From: Mesorhizobium sp. M00.F.Ca.ET.216.01.1.1 | Lineage (GTDB): Bacteria > Pseudomonadota > Alphaproteobacteria > Rhizobiales > Rhizobiaceae | NCBI RefSeq assembly: GCF_004010325.2 | Contig: NZ_SADR02000001.1 | Span: 144,239 to 208,238, forward strand | Reading direction: 5' to 3' | Length of the DNA: 64,000 nt | Shown here: positions 1 to 9,182 of the stretch, in pieces | Position numbering within the stretch: position 1 is the first letter of the stretch | Layout of the letters: the number at the start of each line of letters is the position of its first letter | The notes under the pieces: generated by a model | Databases searched by the model: none | The model's input: only the letters and a program-made list of their open reading frames with translations | What the model was told of the DNA's origin: nothing | Program-made: the position numbers and the translations under genes

Positions 1-231
1 ACAGGCAAGGTTGTATATCTCGTCAACCTCCACGTAGAGCGGGAACGTCACGTCGTGGCGAATGATCTCGAAGGATCTGTTGTCGAGCAAGTGCGCGACG
101 TTTCTTCGACTCCCCGTAAAGAAATTGTCGACGCATGCGACCTCATGGCCTTCACGAAGCAGTCGTTCGCACAGGAACGATCCTAGGAAACCTGCGCCTC
201 CAGTCACCAGGACTCGTTTTGCCTGCTGCAT
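1..231 (-). CDS. NAD-dependent epimerase/decarboxylase, UDP-glucuronate decarboxylase-like (5' part only)
   Basis: Only the first 77 codons are inside the window; the gene runs off the left edge. The start is the ATG at 231-229, preceded by GGAGG about nine bases upstream. The product opens with a Rossmann dinucleotide motif GGAGFLG (residues 11-17) and an acidic residue at the end of beta-2 (CVDNFFTG, about 33-40), typical of extended SDR sugar-nucleotide enzymes. The last visible residues, EIYNLAC, match the stretch ahead of the PASP motif in UDP-xylose synthases and dTDP-glucose dehydratases. The expected role is nucleotide-sugar conversion for surface polysaccharide. The exact substrate cannot be fixed from this fragment. 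Confidence 0.75.
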   Translation of the reverse strand, partial: MQQAKRVLVTGGAGFLGSFLCERLLREGHEVACVDNFFTGSRRNVAHLLDNRSFEIIRHDVTFPLYVEVDEIYNLAC

Positions 232-496
232 TTTCAGAGCCTCCAGGCTAGTTAAGCCAAGCTTAATAAACTAGCCCGACGACAGGGTGATTTACCAGCG
301 GCTCGCTTTCACTTTGCGTTAACGACAAGCAATCGTTACCGAACGCGACCGGCAGCGACGTCTTCCAGAGCACTGAAAGGCTGTATCCCTTCCCGTCCCT
401 CAGCCATTTGAATTGCGACCCGTAACGCCATGTTTCCAGGCCGTGCGTCATGATGATCGGGTGAACGTTTCATCAGATTGATTTTTCCACGAGGAT

Positions 497-904
497 ATGG
501 TGCTTCTCCCGCCCATGAGAAAGCTCTGTCTTATGGTCCTGGCGTCCGTAACGCTTAATTGGCCTGCCAACGCAATGGATAGCGCGCTGCGAGCCGGCCT
601 GCTGAAACTCGACCCCGAAACCCGGCTCGAACAGCGATGCGACGCCGAGGTGCTCGACCGGATCACCAAGGACGATCACAAATACAAGGCGGATCGTGTG
701 GTCGCCTACGCTTTTGCCACACCGGAAATGAGCGCTGATGCAATCAGAAGCCCGGGCGCTGCCTTTCGCAGCAAGGGGCAATGGTACCGGTTGAAATTCA
801 AGTGCCAGACGGCACCGGACCATATGGAGGTCCTGCAATTCCGTTATCGGATCGGTGACGAGATTCCGCAGACTGACTGGCCGAAATACAATCTCTACAA
901 TTAG
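497..904 (+). CDS. DUF930 family secreted protein
   Basis: A protein of about 135 aa with an N-terminal signal peptide (MRKLCLMVLASVTLNWPANA when read from the Met at 515) and a compact C-terminal domain. The conserved pattern LDPETRLEQRCD ... VVAYAF ... APGAAFRSKG(Q)WY ... FKC ... IGDEIP is what I know as DUF930, a rhizobial family of unknown function. The start is ambiguous: GAGGA at 491-495 is very close to the ATG at 497 but well placed for the GTG at 500, while the signal peptide itself begins at 515. Two conserved cysteines may form a periplasmic disulfide. It stands alone, followed by a TerC gene on the same strand. Confidence 0.7.
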   Translation: MVLLPPMRKLCLMVLASVTLNWPANAMDSALRAGLLKLDPETRLEQRCDAEVLDRITKDDHKYKADRVVAYAFATPEMSADAIRSPGAAFRSKGQWYRLKFKCQTAPDHMEVLQFRYRIGDEIPQTDWPKYNLYN

Positions 905-1051
905 AGTTAGGCGTGCTGGCGACCATGGCGCGCATTTGGCCGCTCGCTGACGTTGTCCCAGGCAGTCTCTTGACGCGCAGGAAGCATACACGTTAGGGCG
1001 TCGGGATATCCGACGACCAACTCGCGGCGAACAAACAAGGGCCTTCAGTCG

Positions 1052-1711
1052 ATGGACATTTTCAGCGCCGCAAGTCTGACGGCCCTTCTCCAGGTCATTG
1101 CCATCGATCTTGTGCTTGCCGGCGACAACGCCATCGTCATTGGTCTCGCCGCCGCCGGTCTGCCGATCGAACAGCGCAAAAAGGCCATCCTCATCGGCGT
1201 GCTGGCAGCAACGGTGCTGCGCATCTGTTTTGCCGCGGTCACCGTCCAGCTGCTGGCTATCGTCGGCCTGTTGCTCGCCGGCGGTATCCTGCTGTTGTGG
1301 GTTTGCTGGAAGATGTACCGCGAACTGCGCACCTCGCATGCCGACGAGCAGAAGGCGACAGAGGCACTGTCCGACTCTGATCTCAACAATGACAGCACAG
1401 TGGCTGGCAAGGCGCCGCGCAAGACGCTCGGCCAGGCAGCACTGCAGATCGTCATCGCCGATGTGTCGATGTCGCTCGACAATGTGCTGGCGGTCGCCGG
1501 TGCGGCACGCGATCATTTTTCGGTGCTTGTCATCGGCCTCGTGCTGTCGATCGCGTTGATGGGCCTTGCGGCGAGCTTCATCGCCAGGTTGCTGCACCGC
1601 TATCGCTGGATTGCCTATATCGGCCTGCTGATCATCCTCTATGTCGCGCTCGACATGGTTTATCGTGGCGCCATGGAAGTCTGGCCACATGTGAATAACG
1701 CGGTGAGCTGA
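1052..1711 (+). CDS. TerC/YjbE-family integral membrane protein
   Basis: A 219-aa polytopic membrane protein. Two diagnostic acidic motifs lie inside hydrophobic segments: DLVLAGDNAIVI (about residues 19-30) and DVSMSLDNVLAV (about 137-148), the paired D-N signatures of TerC-family proteins. Some relatives export manganese or help metallate exported proteins; others sit in tellurite-resistance clusters. A hydrophilic linker of about 30 residues separates the two halves. There are no tellurium-resistance neighbours, so I favour a metal-ion role, but the sequence alone does not fix the substrate. A short inverted repeat (CGTCGG-GATAT-CCGACG, 999-1015) lies 37 bases upstream. Confidence 0.8.
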   Translation: MDIFSAASLTALLQVIAIDLVLAGDNAIVIGLAAAGLPIEQRKKAILIGVLAATVLRICFAAVTVQLLAIVGLLLAGGILLLWVCWKMYRELRTSHADEQKATEALSDSDLNNDSTVAGKAPRKTLGQAALQIVIADVSMSLDNVLAVAGAARDHFSVLVIGLVLSIALMGLAASFIARLLHRYRWIAYIGLLIILYVALDMVYRGAMEVWPHVNNAVS

Positions 1712-1857
1712 CGCGGCCTTCTGCATTGCCGTGATCTGGATAAATGTGTTTCGAACGCAATCACCATGCGCTTCGCCGCAGCCTTTGCCCGACCATACCA
1801 ATGCCGCAATAAGTGTGGTACTGCGCCGCCAATCCTGAAATTCCGGAAAACGCTTCT

Positions 1858-3171
1858 ATGTCCGCCCCTCGCGTCAGTTTCGTCAGCCTTGGATGCCCGA
1901 AGGCCCTTGTGGATTCGGAGCGCATCATCACGCGCCTGCGCGCCGAAGGCTACGAGATCGCCCGCAAGCATGACGGCGCCGATCTGGTCGTCGTCAACAC
2001 CTGCGGGTTCCTCGATTCGGCCCGCGACGAGTCGCTTAACGCCATCGGTTCCGCGCTTTCGGAGAACGGGAGGGTGATCGTCACCGGCTGCCTCGGCGCC
2101 GAACCGGACATTATCCGCCAAAAGCACCCCAACGTGCTCGCGATCACCGGGCCGCAAGCCTATGAAAGCGTGATGGCGGCGGTGCATGAGGCGGCACCCC
2201 CAAGCCACGACCCCTATATCGACCTGCTGCCGCCGCAGGGCGTCAAGCTCACCCCGCGCCACTATGCCTATCTCAAGATTTCGGAAGGCTGCAACAACCG
2301 CTGCACCTTCTGCATCATCCCGGCGCTGCGCGGCGACCTCGTCTCGCGGCCGGCGGCCGACGTGCTGCGCGAGGCCGAGAAGCTGGCCAAGGCCGGCGTC
2401 AAGGAAATCCTGGTCATCTCGCAGGATACCAGCGCCTACGGCATCGACATCAAATACCGGACCAGCATGTTCGGCGAGCGCGAAGTGCGGGCAAAGTTCC
2501 TCGACCTCTCTGAAGAACTGGGCAAGCTCGGCATCTGGGTGCGCATGCACTATGTCTATCCCTACCCGCATGTCGCGGACGTCATCCCGCTGATGGCAGA
2601 GGGGAAGATCCTTCCCTATCTGGACATCCCGTTCCAACACGCCTCGCCGCAAGTGCTGAAGAACATGCGCCGGCCTGCCCATGGCGAAAAGACACTCGAC
2701 CGCATCCGCGGCTGGCGCGAGATCTGCCCGGATCTGGCTATCCGTTCCACTTTCATCGTCGGCTTTCCCGGCGAGACGGACGACGATTTCGAGATGCTGC
2801 TCGATTGGCTGGACGAGGCGAAGATCGACCGCGCCGGCTGTTTCAAATACGAGCCGGTCAGGGGCGCCCGCTCAAATGATCTCGGCCTCGAACAGGTACC
2901 GCAGGAGATCAAGGAGGCACGCTGGCACCGCTTCATGCAGCGCCAGCAGAAGATTTCGGCAACGCAGCTCGCCAGGAAGGTCGGCAAGCGCCTGCCGGTG
3001 CTGATCGACGAGGCGCATGGCACTTCGGCGAAAGGCCGCACCAAATACGACGCGCCCGAAATCGACGGCTCGGTGCACATCCAGTCGCGGCGGCCGCTGC
3101 GCGCCGGCGACATCGTCACTGTCAAGATCGACCGTGCCGACGCCTACGATCTCTATGGCTCGGCCGTCTAA
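1858..3171 (+). CDS. rimO: Ribosomal protein S12 methylthiotransferase RimO
   Basis: A radical-SAM methylthiotransferase that adds a methylthio group to a conserved aspartate of ribosomal protein S12. From the ATG at 1858 the product is 437 aa, the usual RimO length. The N-terminal MTTase domain has the three cluster cysteines (LGCPK near 13, NTCGF near 49, TGCLG near 78). The radical-SAM CxxxCxxC is CNNRCTFC (about 147-154), and a C-terminal TRAM domain follows. The opening [14 protein letters not shown] is characteristic of RimO rather than MiaB. An upstream in-frame start at 1813 would add 15 residues but breaks the family N-terminus. It converges on the BMP transporter operon. Confidence 0.95.
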   Translation: MSAPRVSFVSLGCPKALVDSERIITRLRAEGYEIARKHDGADLVVVNTCGFLDSARDESLNAIGSALSENGRVIVTGCLGAEPDIIRQKHPNVLAITGPQAYESVMAAVHEAAPPSHDPYIDLLPPQGVKLTPRHYAYLKISEGCNNRCTFCIIPALRGDLVSRPAADVLREAEKLAKAGVKEILVISQDTSAYGIDIKYRTSMFGEREVRAKFLDLSEELGKLGIWVRMHYVYPYPHVADVIPLMAEGKILPYLDIPFQHASPQVLKNMRRPAHGEKTLDRIRGWREICPDLAIRSTFIVGFPGETDDDFEMLLDWLDEAKIDRAGCFKYEPVRGARSNDLGLEQVPQEIKEARWHRFMQRQQKISATQLARKVGKRLPVLIDEAHGTSAKGRTKYDAPEIDGSVHIQSRRPLRAGDIVTVKIDRADAYDLYGSAV

Positions 3172-3189
3172 GCGCTACATCAAATAGAA

Positions 3190-3209
3190 AGAGCGCCTCG
3201 CGGCGCCCT
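3190..3209 (-). terminator. Probable intrinsic terminator of the BMP transporter operon
   Basis: On the minus strand an eight-base arm AGGGCGCC, a GCGA loop and the arm GGCGCTCT (one mismatch) are followed by TTCTATTTG. It lies just past the stop of the binding-protein gene and between convergent genes, as expected for a terminator. Confidence 0.45.
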
Positions 3210-3234
3210 CCCTGTTCGATGTTGCTGCCGGTGC

Positions 3235-4302
3235 TTACTGCGGCAGCTTGTCGTCGACGCCTTTGACATAGAAATTCATGCCGAGCAGCGTGCCGTCGTC
3301 GGCGACTTCGCCGTCCTTGAGCCACGGTGTGCCGTCCTGCTTGGCGATCGGCCCGGTGAAGGGGTTCCAGCCGTCGGCTATCTTCTTGGTGGTTGCCTCG
3401 GCCATTGCCTTCACATCGTCGGGCATGTTGGTGAACGGAGCCAGCTTGACGGCGCCGTCCTTGATGCCGAGCCAGACATTGTCGGGCTTCCAGGTGCCGT
3501 CGAGCGCGGCCTTGACCCGGCTGACATAATACGGACCCCACTCGTCGGTGAGCGAGGTCAGCTGCGCGTGCGGCGCGAACTTGATCATGTCGGAGGACTG
3601 GCCAAAGCCGTGCAGCTTACGCTCTTCCGCCACCTGCAGGGCAGCCGTCGAATCGGTATGCTGGACAATGATGTCGGCGCCCTGGTCGAACAGTGCCTTG
3701 GCGGCGTCGGCTTCCTTGCCTGGATCGAACCAGGAGTTCACCCAAACGATCTTTGCCTTGAAATTCGGATTGATCGATTGCGCGCCGAGCATGAAGGAAT
3801 TGATGCCCATCACCACTTCGGGGATCGGGAAGGAAACGATGTAGCCGGCAACGCCGGACTTCGATTCCTTGGCAGCGATCTGACCAAGCACGTAGCGGCC
3901 TTCATAGAAACGCGCATTGTAGATGCCGAGATTGTCGGCCGTCTTGTAGCCGGTCGCATGCTCGAACATCACCTTGGGGAACTTCTTGGCGATCTTCACT
4001 TCAGGATCCATGAAGCCGAAGGACGTGCCGAAGATGATCTTGCATCCCTCGCGCGCCAGACGTTCGAAAGCGCGATCGGCGTCGGGACCCTCGGAGACAT
4101 TCTCGAGGTAGGCGGTCTCGACCTTGTCGCCAAGTTCCTTTTCCACCTGCAGGCGGCCCTGATCGTGCTGGTAGGAGTAGCCGAAGTCGCCGATCGGGCC
4201 GGTGTAGACCCAGCAGGCCTTCAGTTTGTCCGCCGCCTCGGCGGTCACTGCCACTGACAACGCGGCCGTCGTGGTCATCAGGGCAATAAGCAGTTTTTTC
4301 AT
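3235..4302 (-). CDS. BMP/PnrA-family ABC transporter substrate-binding protein
   Basis: The periplasmic binding component of a BMP-type (Med/PnrA-like) importer, a family that binds nucleosides. From the ATG at 4302 (GAGGT ribosome site seven bases upstream) it is 355 aa with a cleavable signal peptide MKKLLIALMTTTAALSVAVTAEA. The mature start, KLKACWVYTGPIGDFGYSYQHDQG, is the family's first strand and ligand loop. It is the last gene of the operon ATPase-permease-permease-binding protein, with a 47-bp gap to the preceding permease. The nucleoside ligand is inferred from family knowledge; simple purines or modified ribosides are equally possible. Confidence 0.9.
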   Translation of the reverse strand: MKKLLIALMTTTAALSVAVTAEAADKLKACWVYTGPIGDFGYSYQHDQGRLQVEKELGDKVETAYLENVSEGPDADRAFERLAREGCKIIFGTSFGFMDPEVKIAKKFPKVMFEHATGYKTADNLGIYNARFYEGRYVLGQIAAKESKSGVAGYIVSFPIPEVVMGINSFMLGAQSINPNFKAKIVWVNSWFDPGKEADAAKALFDQGADIIVQHTDSTAALQVAEERKLHGFGQSSDMIKFAPHAQLTSLTDEWGPYYVSRVKAALDGTWKPDNVWLGIKDGAVKLAPFTNMPDDVKAMAEATTKKIADGWNPFTGPIAKQDGTPWLKDGEVADDGTLLGMNFYVKGVDDKLPQ

Positions 4303-4349
4303 TGTGTTACCTCTCTGTGTTAGCCTCGGAGCTTCCCATCTTTTTATCG

Positions 4350-5270
4350 TCAACGATCCGGAACAAATGGCTGCCCCAACGAGGCCGGCGTGTTCATCAT
4401 CGTCAGACGCTTATTGCGCGAGATTAGAACGAGAACCACAATGGTTGCCAGATAGGGCAGCGAAGAAAGCATCTGCGAGGGGACCGGAATGCCAAATGCC
4501 TGTGCATGAAGCTGGCCGATCCAGACCGCGCCGAAGATATAGGCGCCGGCCAGCACTCGCCACGGCCGCCAGGAGGCGAACACGACCAATGCCAGCGCGA
4601 TCCAGCCGCGGCCGGCGGTCATGTTCTCCACCCATTGCGGTGTGTAGACCAGCGACAGGTGACCGCCGGCGAGACCGGCGCAGGCGCCGCCGAAGACAAC
4701 CGAGAGATAGCGATAGCGGATGACCTGGATGCCAAGCGCATGGGCGGAACTGTGGCTGTCGCCTATTGAGCGCAAGGTGAGTCCTTTGCGGGTCTTGAAT
4801 AGGAACCACATGACGGCGGCGGTCAGCGCGATCGAGATATAGAAGATCGGGTCCTGACCGAACAGCAGCCTGCCGACGACCGGGATCGAGGTCAGACCGG
4901 GAATGTCGAGGTTGGGCAGTCTTTGGCCGGGCTGACCGACAAAGTTGGTTCCCATCATGCCGGACAGGCCGAGGCCGAGTAGCGTCAGCGACAGGCCGGT
5001 CGCCACCTGGTTGGTGGCCAGCGATAGCGTCATGATGGCAAACAGCAGCGAGAACAGTGCGCCCATGGCGATCGCCGCCAGGAGGCCGATCCAGGGCGAT
5101 CCCGTGAGGTAGCCAGCGCCGAAGCCGCCGACCGCGCCCATGATCATCATACCTTCGACGCCGAGATTGAGCACGCCGGAACGCTCGACCACCAGTTCGC
5201 CGATCGCCGCAATGAGCAGCGGCGTTGCTGCCGTTGCGACGGTCAAAAGGATGTTGACGGTGATGTCCAT
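4350..5270 (-). CDS. BMP-type ABC transporter permease (second)
   Basis: A 306-aa BPD_transp_2-type inner-membrane permease, the NupQ/YufQ equivalent. It is highly hydrophobic, with a conserved amino-terminal NLGVEGMMIMGAVGGF (about residues 35-50), the loop that contacts the partner permease and ATPase in this family. Its ATG overlaps the stop of the preceding permease by one base at 5270, indicating translational coupling. It presumably forms the translocation pore with the 5270-6382 product. Confidence 0.9.
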   Translation of the reverse strand: MDITVNILLTVATAATPLLIAAIGELVVERSGVLNLGVEGMMIMGAVGGFGAGYLTGSPWIGLLAAIAMGALFSLLFAIMTLSLATNQVATGLSLTLLGLGLSGMMGTNFVGQPGQRLPNLDIPGLTSIPVVGRLLFGQDPIFYISIALTAAVMWFLFKTRKGLTLRSIGDSHSSAHALGIQVIRYRYLSVVFGGACAGLAGGHLSLVYTPQWVENMTAGRGWIALALVVFASWRPWRVLAGAYIFGAVWIGQLHAQAFGIPVPSQMLSSLPYLATIVVLVLISRNKRLTMMNTPASLGQPFVPDR

Positions 5271-6382
5271 CAGCGAGCCTCCTCCAGCTTCGGCGCGGTT
5301 TCAAGTTTCGGTGCAGCTAAACCGATCAGGCGAATGCGGTAATGAATGAGCGTGTCGCAGCCAAGCACGAAGAACAGCAGCATGCCCTGGAACACGCGCG
5401 CCACCTTGTCGGAGATGCCGAGTGCGCTTTGCACCGCCTCACCGCCGAGATAGGTCAGTGCCAACACCAGGCCGGCGGCGACGATGCCAAGCGGGTTGAG
5501 CCGGCCGAGGAACGCCACGATGATGGCGGTGAAACCATAACCGGGCGAAATCACCGGCTGCAGTTGCCCGATAGCGCCAGAGACTTCGGAGATGCCGGCA
5601 AGCCCGGCCAACGCACCGGACAGCAGGAAGGCGAAGAAAACCATGCGGTTGAGGCCGAAGCCCGCGAAGCGCCCTGCCCTCGGGCTCGAACCGAGGACAC
5701 GGACCTCGAAACCCTTCAGCATGCGGCTCATCAGAATCCAGATCAGCACCGCGGCGACCAATGCGAAAACGAAACCCCAGTTGGCACGGCCGGATTCCGG
5801 CATCAGTTCCGGCAGTATGGCGGACTCGTTGAACTGAATCGTTTGCGGGAAATTGAAGCCCTTGGGATCGCGCCAAGGCCCGCGCACCAGCCAGTCGAGG
5901 AAGAGTTGAGCGACATAGACCAGCATCAGGCTGGTCAGGATCTCGTTGGTGTTGAAACGCGTCTTGAGCAAGGCCGGAATGGCGGCATAGGCAGCGCCGC
6001 CGACCATGCCGAGCAGCAGCATCAGCGGCAGCACCAGCGGACCTTCGAACTGCGGAAACAGCACCGGGATAATCGAGCCGACGATGCCGCCGAGGATGAA
6101 CTGGCCTTCGGCGCCGATGTTCCAGATATTGGCCTTGTAGCAGACCGACAGGCCGACCGCGATCAGGATGAGTGGTGCTGCCTTGATCGCCAGCTCATGC
6201 AGCTGCCAGACCTGGCTGATCGGCTCGATGAAGTAAATCTGGAATGCATTCAACGGGTTGACGCCAAGCAGCGCGAACATGATGGCGCCCGCAATCATCG
6301 TCAAGACGAATGCAATGAAAGGCGACAGCGCTGAGAAAAGCATCGAGCGCTGTGGGCGTTTGACGAGTTCGAGGCGCATCAT
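5270..6382 (-). CDS. BMP-type ABC transporter permease (first)
   Basis: A 370-aa BPD_transp_2 permease (NupP/YufP-like), longer at the N-terminus than its partner. It shows several membrane segments and the family signature NIWNIGAEGQFILGG (about residues 87-101). NTNEILTSLMLVYVA (about 143-157) lies in the expected ATPase-coupling region. Its ATG overlaps the ATPase stop codon by four bases (ATGA at 6379-6382), so ATPase and permease are translated together. Confidence 0.9.
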   Translation of the reverse strand: MMRLELVKRPQRSMLFSALSPFIAFVLTMIAGAIMFALLGVNPLNAFQIYFIEPISQVWQLHELAIKAAPLILIAVGLSVCYKANIWNIGAEGQFILGGIVGSIIPVLFPQFEGPLVLPLMLLLGMVGGAAYAAIPALLKTRFNTNEILTSLMLVYVAQLFLDWLVRGPWRDPKGFNFPQTIQFNESAILPELMPESGRANWGFVFALVAAVLIWILMSRMLKGFEVRVLGSSPRAGRFAGFGLNRMVFFAFLLSGALAGLAGISEVSGAIGQLQPVISPGYGFTAIIVAFLGRLNPLGIVAAGLVLALTYLGGEAVQSALGISDKVARVFQGMLLFFVLGCDTLIHYRIRLIGLAAPKLETAPKLEEAR

Positions 6383-7944
6383 GCCGTCTCCAGAGTGTGT
6401 TCGGCGTGGCCGGGCTCGGCACCGCCCATCAGCAGTCCGATCCTTTCAAAGGTGGCTTCGGCGATGGGCAGAGGCTTGGACAATTCGCCATTGTGCATCA
6501 CGGCGATCGCATCCGATATCTCGAACAGTTCGTCGAGGTCCTGGCTGATGACCAGAACTGCCGAGCCGCTGCGCGCCAGTTCGATCAGCGCCTGGCGGAT
6601 GTGGGCGGCGGCGCCGGCGTCGACGCCCCAGGTCGGCTGGTTGACCACCATGACATCAGGCCTGCGGTCGAGCTCGCGGCCGACGATGAATTTCTGCAGA
6701 TTGCCGCCCGAAAGCGCGGCGGCTTCCGGGTCGGGCGCACTTTTGCGCACGTCCATGGCATTGATGATGCGCTGGGCAGCACTGTAGATCGCGCCGCCTT
6801 TGACCATTCCGCCGGCGCCGACGAAGACCTTGCCGTCGGTGGCGTGGCGCGACAAAAGCAGGTTTTCGGAAAGCTTCATGCGCGGCGCGGCACCGTGGCC
6901 GAGCCGTTCTTCCGGCACGAAGGCAGCACCCATCAGCCGCCTGCCGGTGATGGTGAGGCCACCGGCGTCCTTGCCGCGGATGCGCACCGAGGCTGCATCG
7001 TGCTGCAGCACCTCGCCAGAAACGGATTCGAAGAACTCGCCCTGGCCGTTGCCGGCGACGCCTGCAATGCCGATCACCTCGCCGGCGCGCACATTCAGAT
7101 TGATGTTCCTGAGCGGGATCGAGAACGGCGTTGCCGGCTTGCGGGTGAGCGCGCGGATTTCAAGCAGCGACGGCGCGGTCTCGATACCCTCGGCCGGCGC
7201 GCGCACCACGGCCTGCACCTCGTTGCCAACCATCATGCGCGCCAGCGATGCAGCCGTTTCCTTGCGTGGATTGCAATGGCCGACCACCTTGCCGTGGCGC
7301 AGTACGGTGGCGCGGTCGCAGATGCGCTTGACCTCTTCCAGCCGGTGCGAAATGTAGAGAATGGATTTGCCTTCCGCCCGCAACCGTTCGAGCGTCTCGA
7401 AAAGCTTGTCGGCTTCCTGCGGCGTCAGCACCGAAGTCGGCTCGTCGAGGATGACGAGCTGCGGCGTCTGCAACAGGCAGCGGATGATCTCGATGCGCTG
7501 GCGTTCGCCGACCGACAGGTCGCCAACCAATGACTCCGGATCGAGCGGCAGGCCGTAGCTGTAGGAAAGCGCCCTCGCCTTGGCGGCAATGGTGCCAATC
7601 GGCGAGCCGTCGTCCAGCGACAGCGCGATGTTCTCGGCCGCCGTCAGCGCCTCGAACAGCGAAAAATGCTGGAAGACCATGCCGATGCCGAGTTTCTTCG
7701 CGACACCCGGGCTGGTGATCCTGACCGCCTGACCGTTCCAGAAAATCTCGCCTGAATTGGGCTCCAGCGATCCGAACAGCATTTTGACGAGCGTCGACTT
7801 GCCGGCGCCGTTCTCGCCGAGCAGCGCGTGAATCTCGCCCCTGGCGATGTTGAGATCGACATGGTCGCACGCCGTTAGCGTGCCGAATACCTTGGTTAGA
7901 CCACGAACCTCAAGCAGGTTCGCACCGTCCTGATTTGCACTCAC
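6379..7944 (-). CDS. BMP-type ABC transporter, tandem ATP-binding protein
   Basis: A duplicated ATPase of the sugar/nucleoside class. The first nucleotide-binding domain has Walker A GENGAGKST, signature LSVGERQ and Walker B LVILDEPTS. The second has a degenerate Walker A (GVAGNGQG) and signature LSGGNLQ, as usual for this class. I chose the GTG at 7944, giving MSANQDGANLLEV, because GGGAGG sits four bases upstream. A longer reading from 8028 adds 28 residues with no family counterpart. It is the first gene of a four-gene operon. Confidence 0.9.
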   Translation of the reverse strand: MSANQDGANLLEVRGLTKVFGTLTACDHVDLNIARGEIHALLGENGAGKSTLVKMLFGSLEPNSGEIFWNGQAVRITSPGVAKKLGIGMVFQHFSLFEALTAAENIALSLDDGSPIGTIAAKARALSYSYGLPLDPESLVGDLSVGERQRIEIIRCLLQTPQLVILDEPTSVLTPQEADKLFETLERLRAEGKSILYISHRLEEVKRICDRATVLRHGKVVGHCNPRKETAASLARMMVGNEVQAVVRAPAEGIETAPSLLEIRALTRKPATPFSIPLRNINLNVRAGEVIGIAGVAGNGQGEFFESVSGEVLQHDAASVRIRGKDAGGLTITGRRLMGAAFVPEERLGHGAAPRMKLSENLLLSRHATDGKVFVGAGGMVKGGAIYSAAQRIINAMDVRKSAPDPEAAALSGGNLQKFIVGRELDRRPDVMVVNQPTWGVDAGAAAHIRQALIELARSGSAVLVISQDLDELFEISDAIAVMHNGELSKPLPIAEATFERIGLLMGGAEPGHAEHTLETA

Positions 7945-8067
7945 AGTGCCTCCCATCTGGTTTGCCAGATATGTTCTGTGTTCCCGCAAGCATGCTATGC
8001 GCGGCCGGCTCTCGTCGGAAAGCGGCACACGACTTGAAAGAGCTTCAAGAATTTCAGCGGAAACCTA

Positions 8068-8115
8068 ACGCATCGGCCCGAAAATCGAAATCGATTTTCG
8101 GAAAGCACGATGCGT
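8068..8115. repeat. Nested intergenic palindrome, rhizobial type (copy A)
   Basis: Inner perfect arms CCGAAAATCG and CGATTTTCGG (8078-8087, 8092-8101) surround AAAT. Outer arms ACGCATCG and CGATGCGT (8068-8075, 8108-8115) extend the cruciform. It lies between the transporter operon and the quinone oxidoreductase gene. The same core (GAAAATCG-N4-CGATTTTC) recurs at 39415-39438. Confidence 0.75.
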
Positions 8116-8201
8116 AGATTCAAAATTTAGAGCGTACTTTTATCCATCCAACTGGACGCACGTCGCTCTAAGGGATAGCAGGGCTCAAGTAGTGGCAAGG
8201 G

Positions 8202-9179
8202 TCAGGGGACAAGAATGGTTGTCCCGGTTGTCCTGCGGCCTTCGAGGTCGGAATGAGCTCTGCCGGCCTCCTTGAGCGCATAGCGCTGATTGATCTTGAT
8301 CTTGACGGCACCGCTGAGCACGACATCGAACAGTGCTGCGGCGGAAGCTTCGAGGTCTTCACGTTTGGCGTTGTAAACGAACAGGGTCGGCCGCGTGGCG
8401 AACAACGAGCCCTTTTGCGCCAGCAACGACATGCTGAATGGCGGGACCGGCCCTGACGATTGACCGAAGCTGACGAACATGCCGAGCGATTTCAGGCAGT
8501 CGAGCGAGGCCGGGAAGGTGTCGTTGCCGACTGAATCATAGACGACGTCGCACTTCTTGCCGCCGGTAATGGCGGCGACGCCGGCGACGAAATCCTGTTC
8601 GCGATAGTTGATGACGTGGTCGAAGCCGTGCGCCTTGGCGAGCTCGATCTTGTCGGTGGAACCCGCGGTGCCGATCACCGTCGCGCCGAGATGCTTGGCC
8701 CATTGGCCGAGGATCAGCCCGACGCCGCCGGCGGCGGCGTGGAACAGGATCGTGTCGCCAGCCTTCACCTTGAAGGTGCGGCGCAGCAGATACTCCGCCG
8801 TGGTGCCCTTCAGCATCATGGCCGCCGCCTGCTCATCGCTGATGCCGTCCGGCACCTTCACCACGCGGTCGGCGGCGATCACGCGCTGTTCGGCATAGGC
8901 GCCGGTCGTCACCGCATAGGCGATGCGATCCCCCGGCTTCAGCCAGTCGATGTCCGCGCCCACTTCCATGATTACCCCGGCCGCCTCGCCGCCGGGGATC
9001 AGCGGGAACCCACCCGGCGGCGGATAAACGCCCGAGCGATAGTAGATATCGATGAAGTTGAGGCCGATCGCGCTATGTCTGACCAGGATTTGCCCCGAGC
9101 CGGGTTGTCCCGGCTCGGCGTCCTCATAGGTCAGAACCTCCGGACCGCCATGGGCGTGGATACGGATCGCTTTGGACAT
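8202..9179 (-). CDS. NADPH:quinone oxidoreductase, zinc-independent MDR family
   Basis: A 325-aa medium-chain dehydrogenase of the QOR type, which reduces quinones with NADPH. The N-terminal GroES-like domain carries GLNFIDIYYRSGVYP (about residues 39-53), the quinone oxidoreductase signature. The nucleotide-binding motif AAAGGVGLILGQWAKHLGA lies near 148-166. The cysteine/histidine zinc ligands of alcohol dehydrogenases are absent. It lies three bases downstream of pcs on the same strand, so the pair may be co-transcribed. Confidence 0.9.
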   Translation of the reverse strand: MSKAIRIHAHGGPEVLTYEDAEPGQPGSGQILVRHSAIGLNFIDIYYRSGVYPPPGGFPLIPGGEAAGVIMEVGADIDWLKPGDRIAYAVTTGAYAEQRVIAADRVVKVPDGISDEQAAAMMLKGTTAEYLLRRTFKVKAGDTILFHAAAGGVGLILGQWAKHLGATVIGTAGSTDKIELAKAHGFDHVINYREQDFVAGVAAITGGKKCDVVYDSVGNDTFPASLDCLKSLGMFVSFGQSSGPVPPFSMSLLAQKGSLFATRPTLFVYNAKREDLEASAAALFDVVLSGAVKIKINQRYALKEAGRAHSDLEGRRTTGTTILVP

Positions 9180-9182
9180 TGA

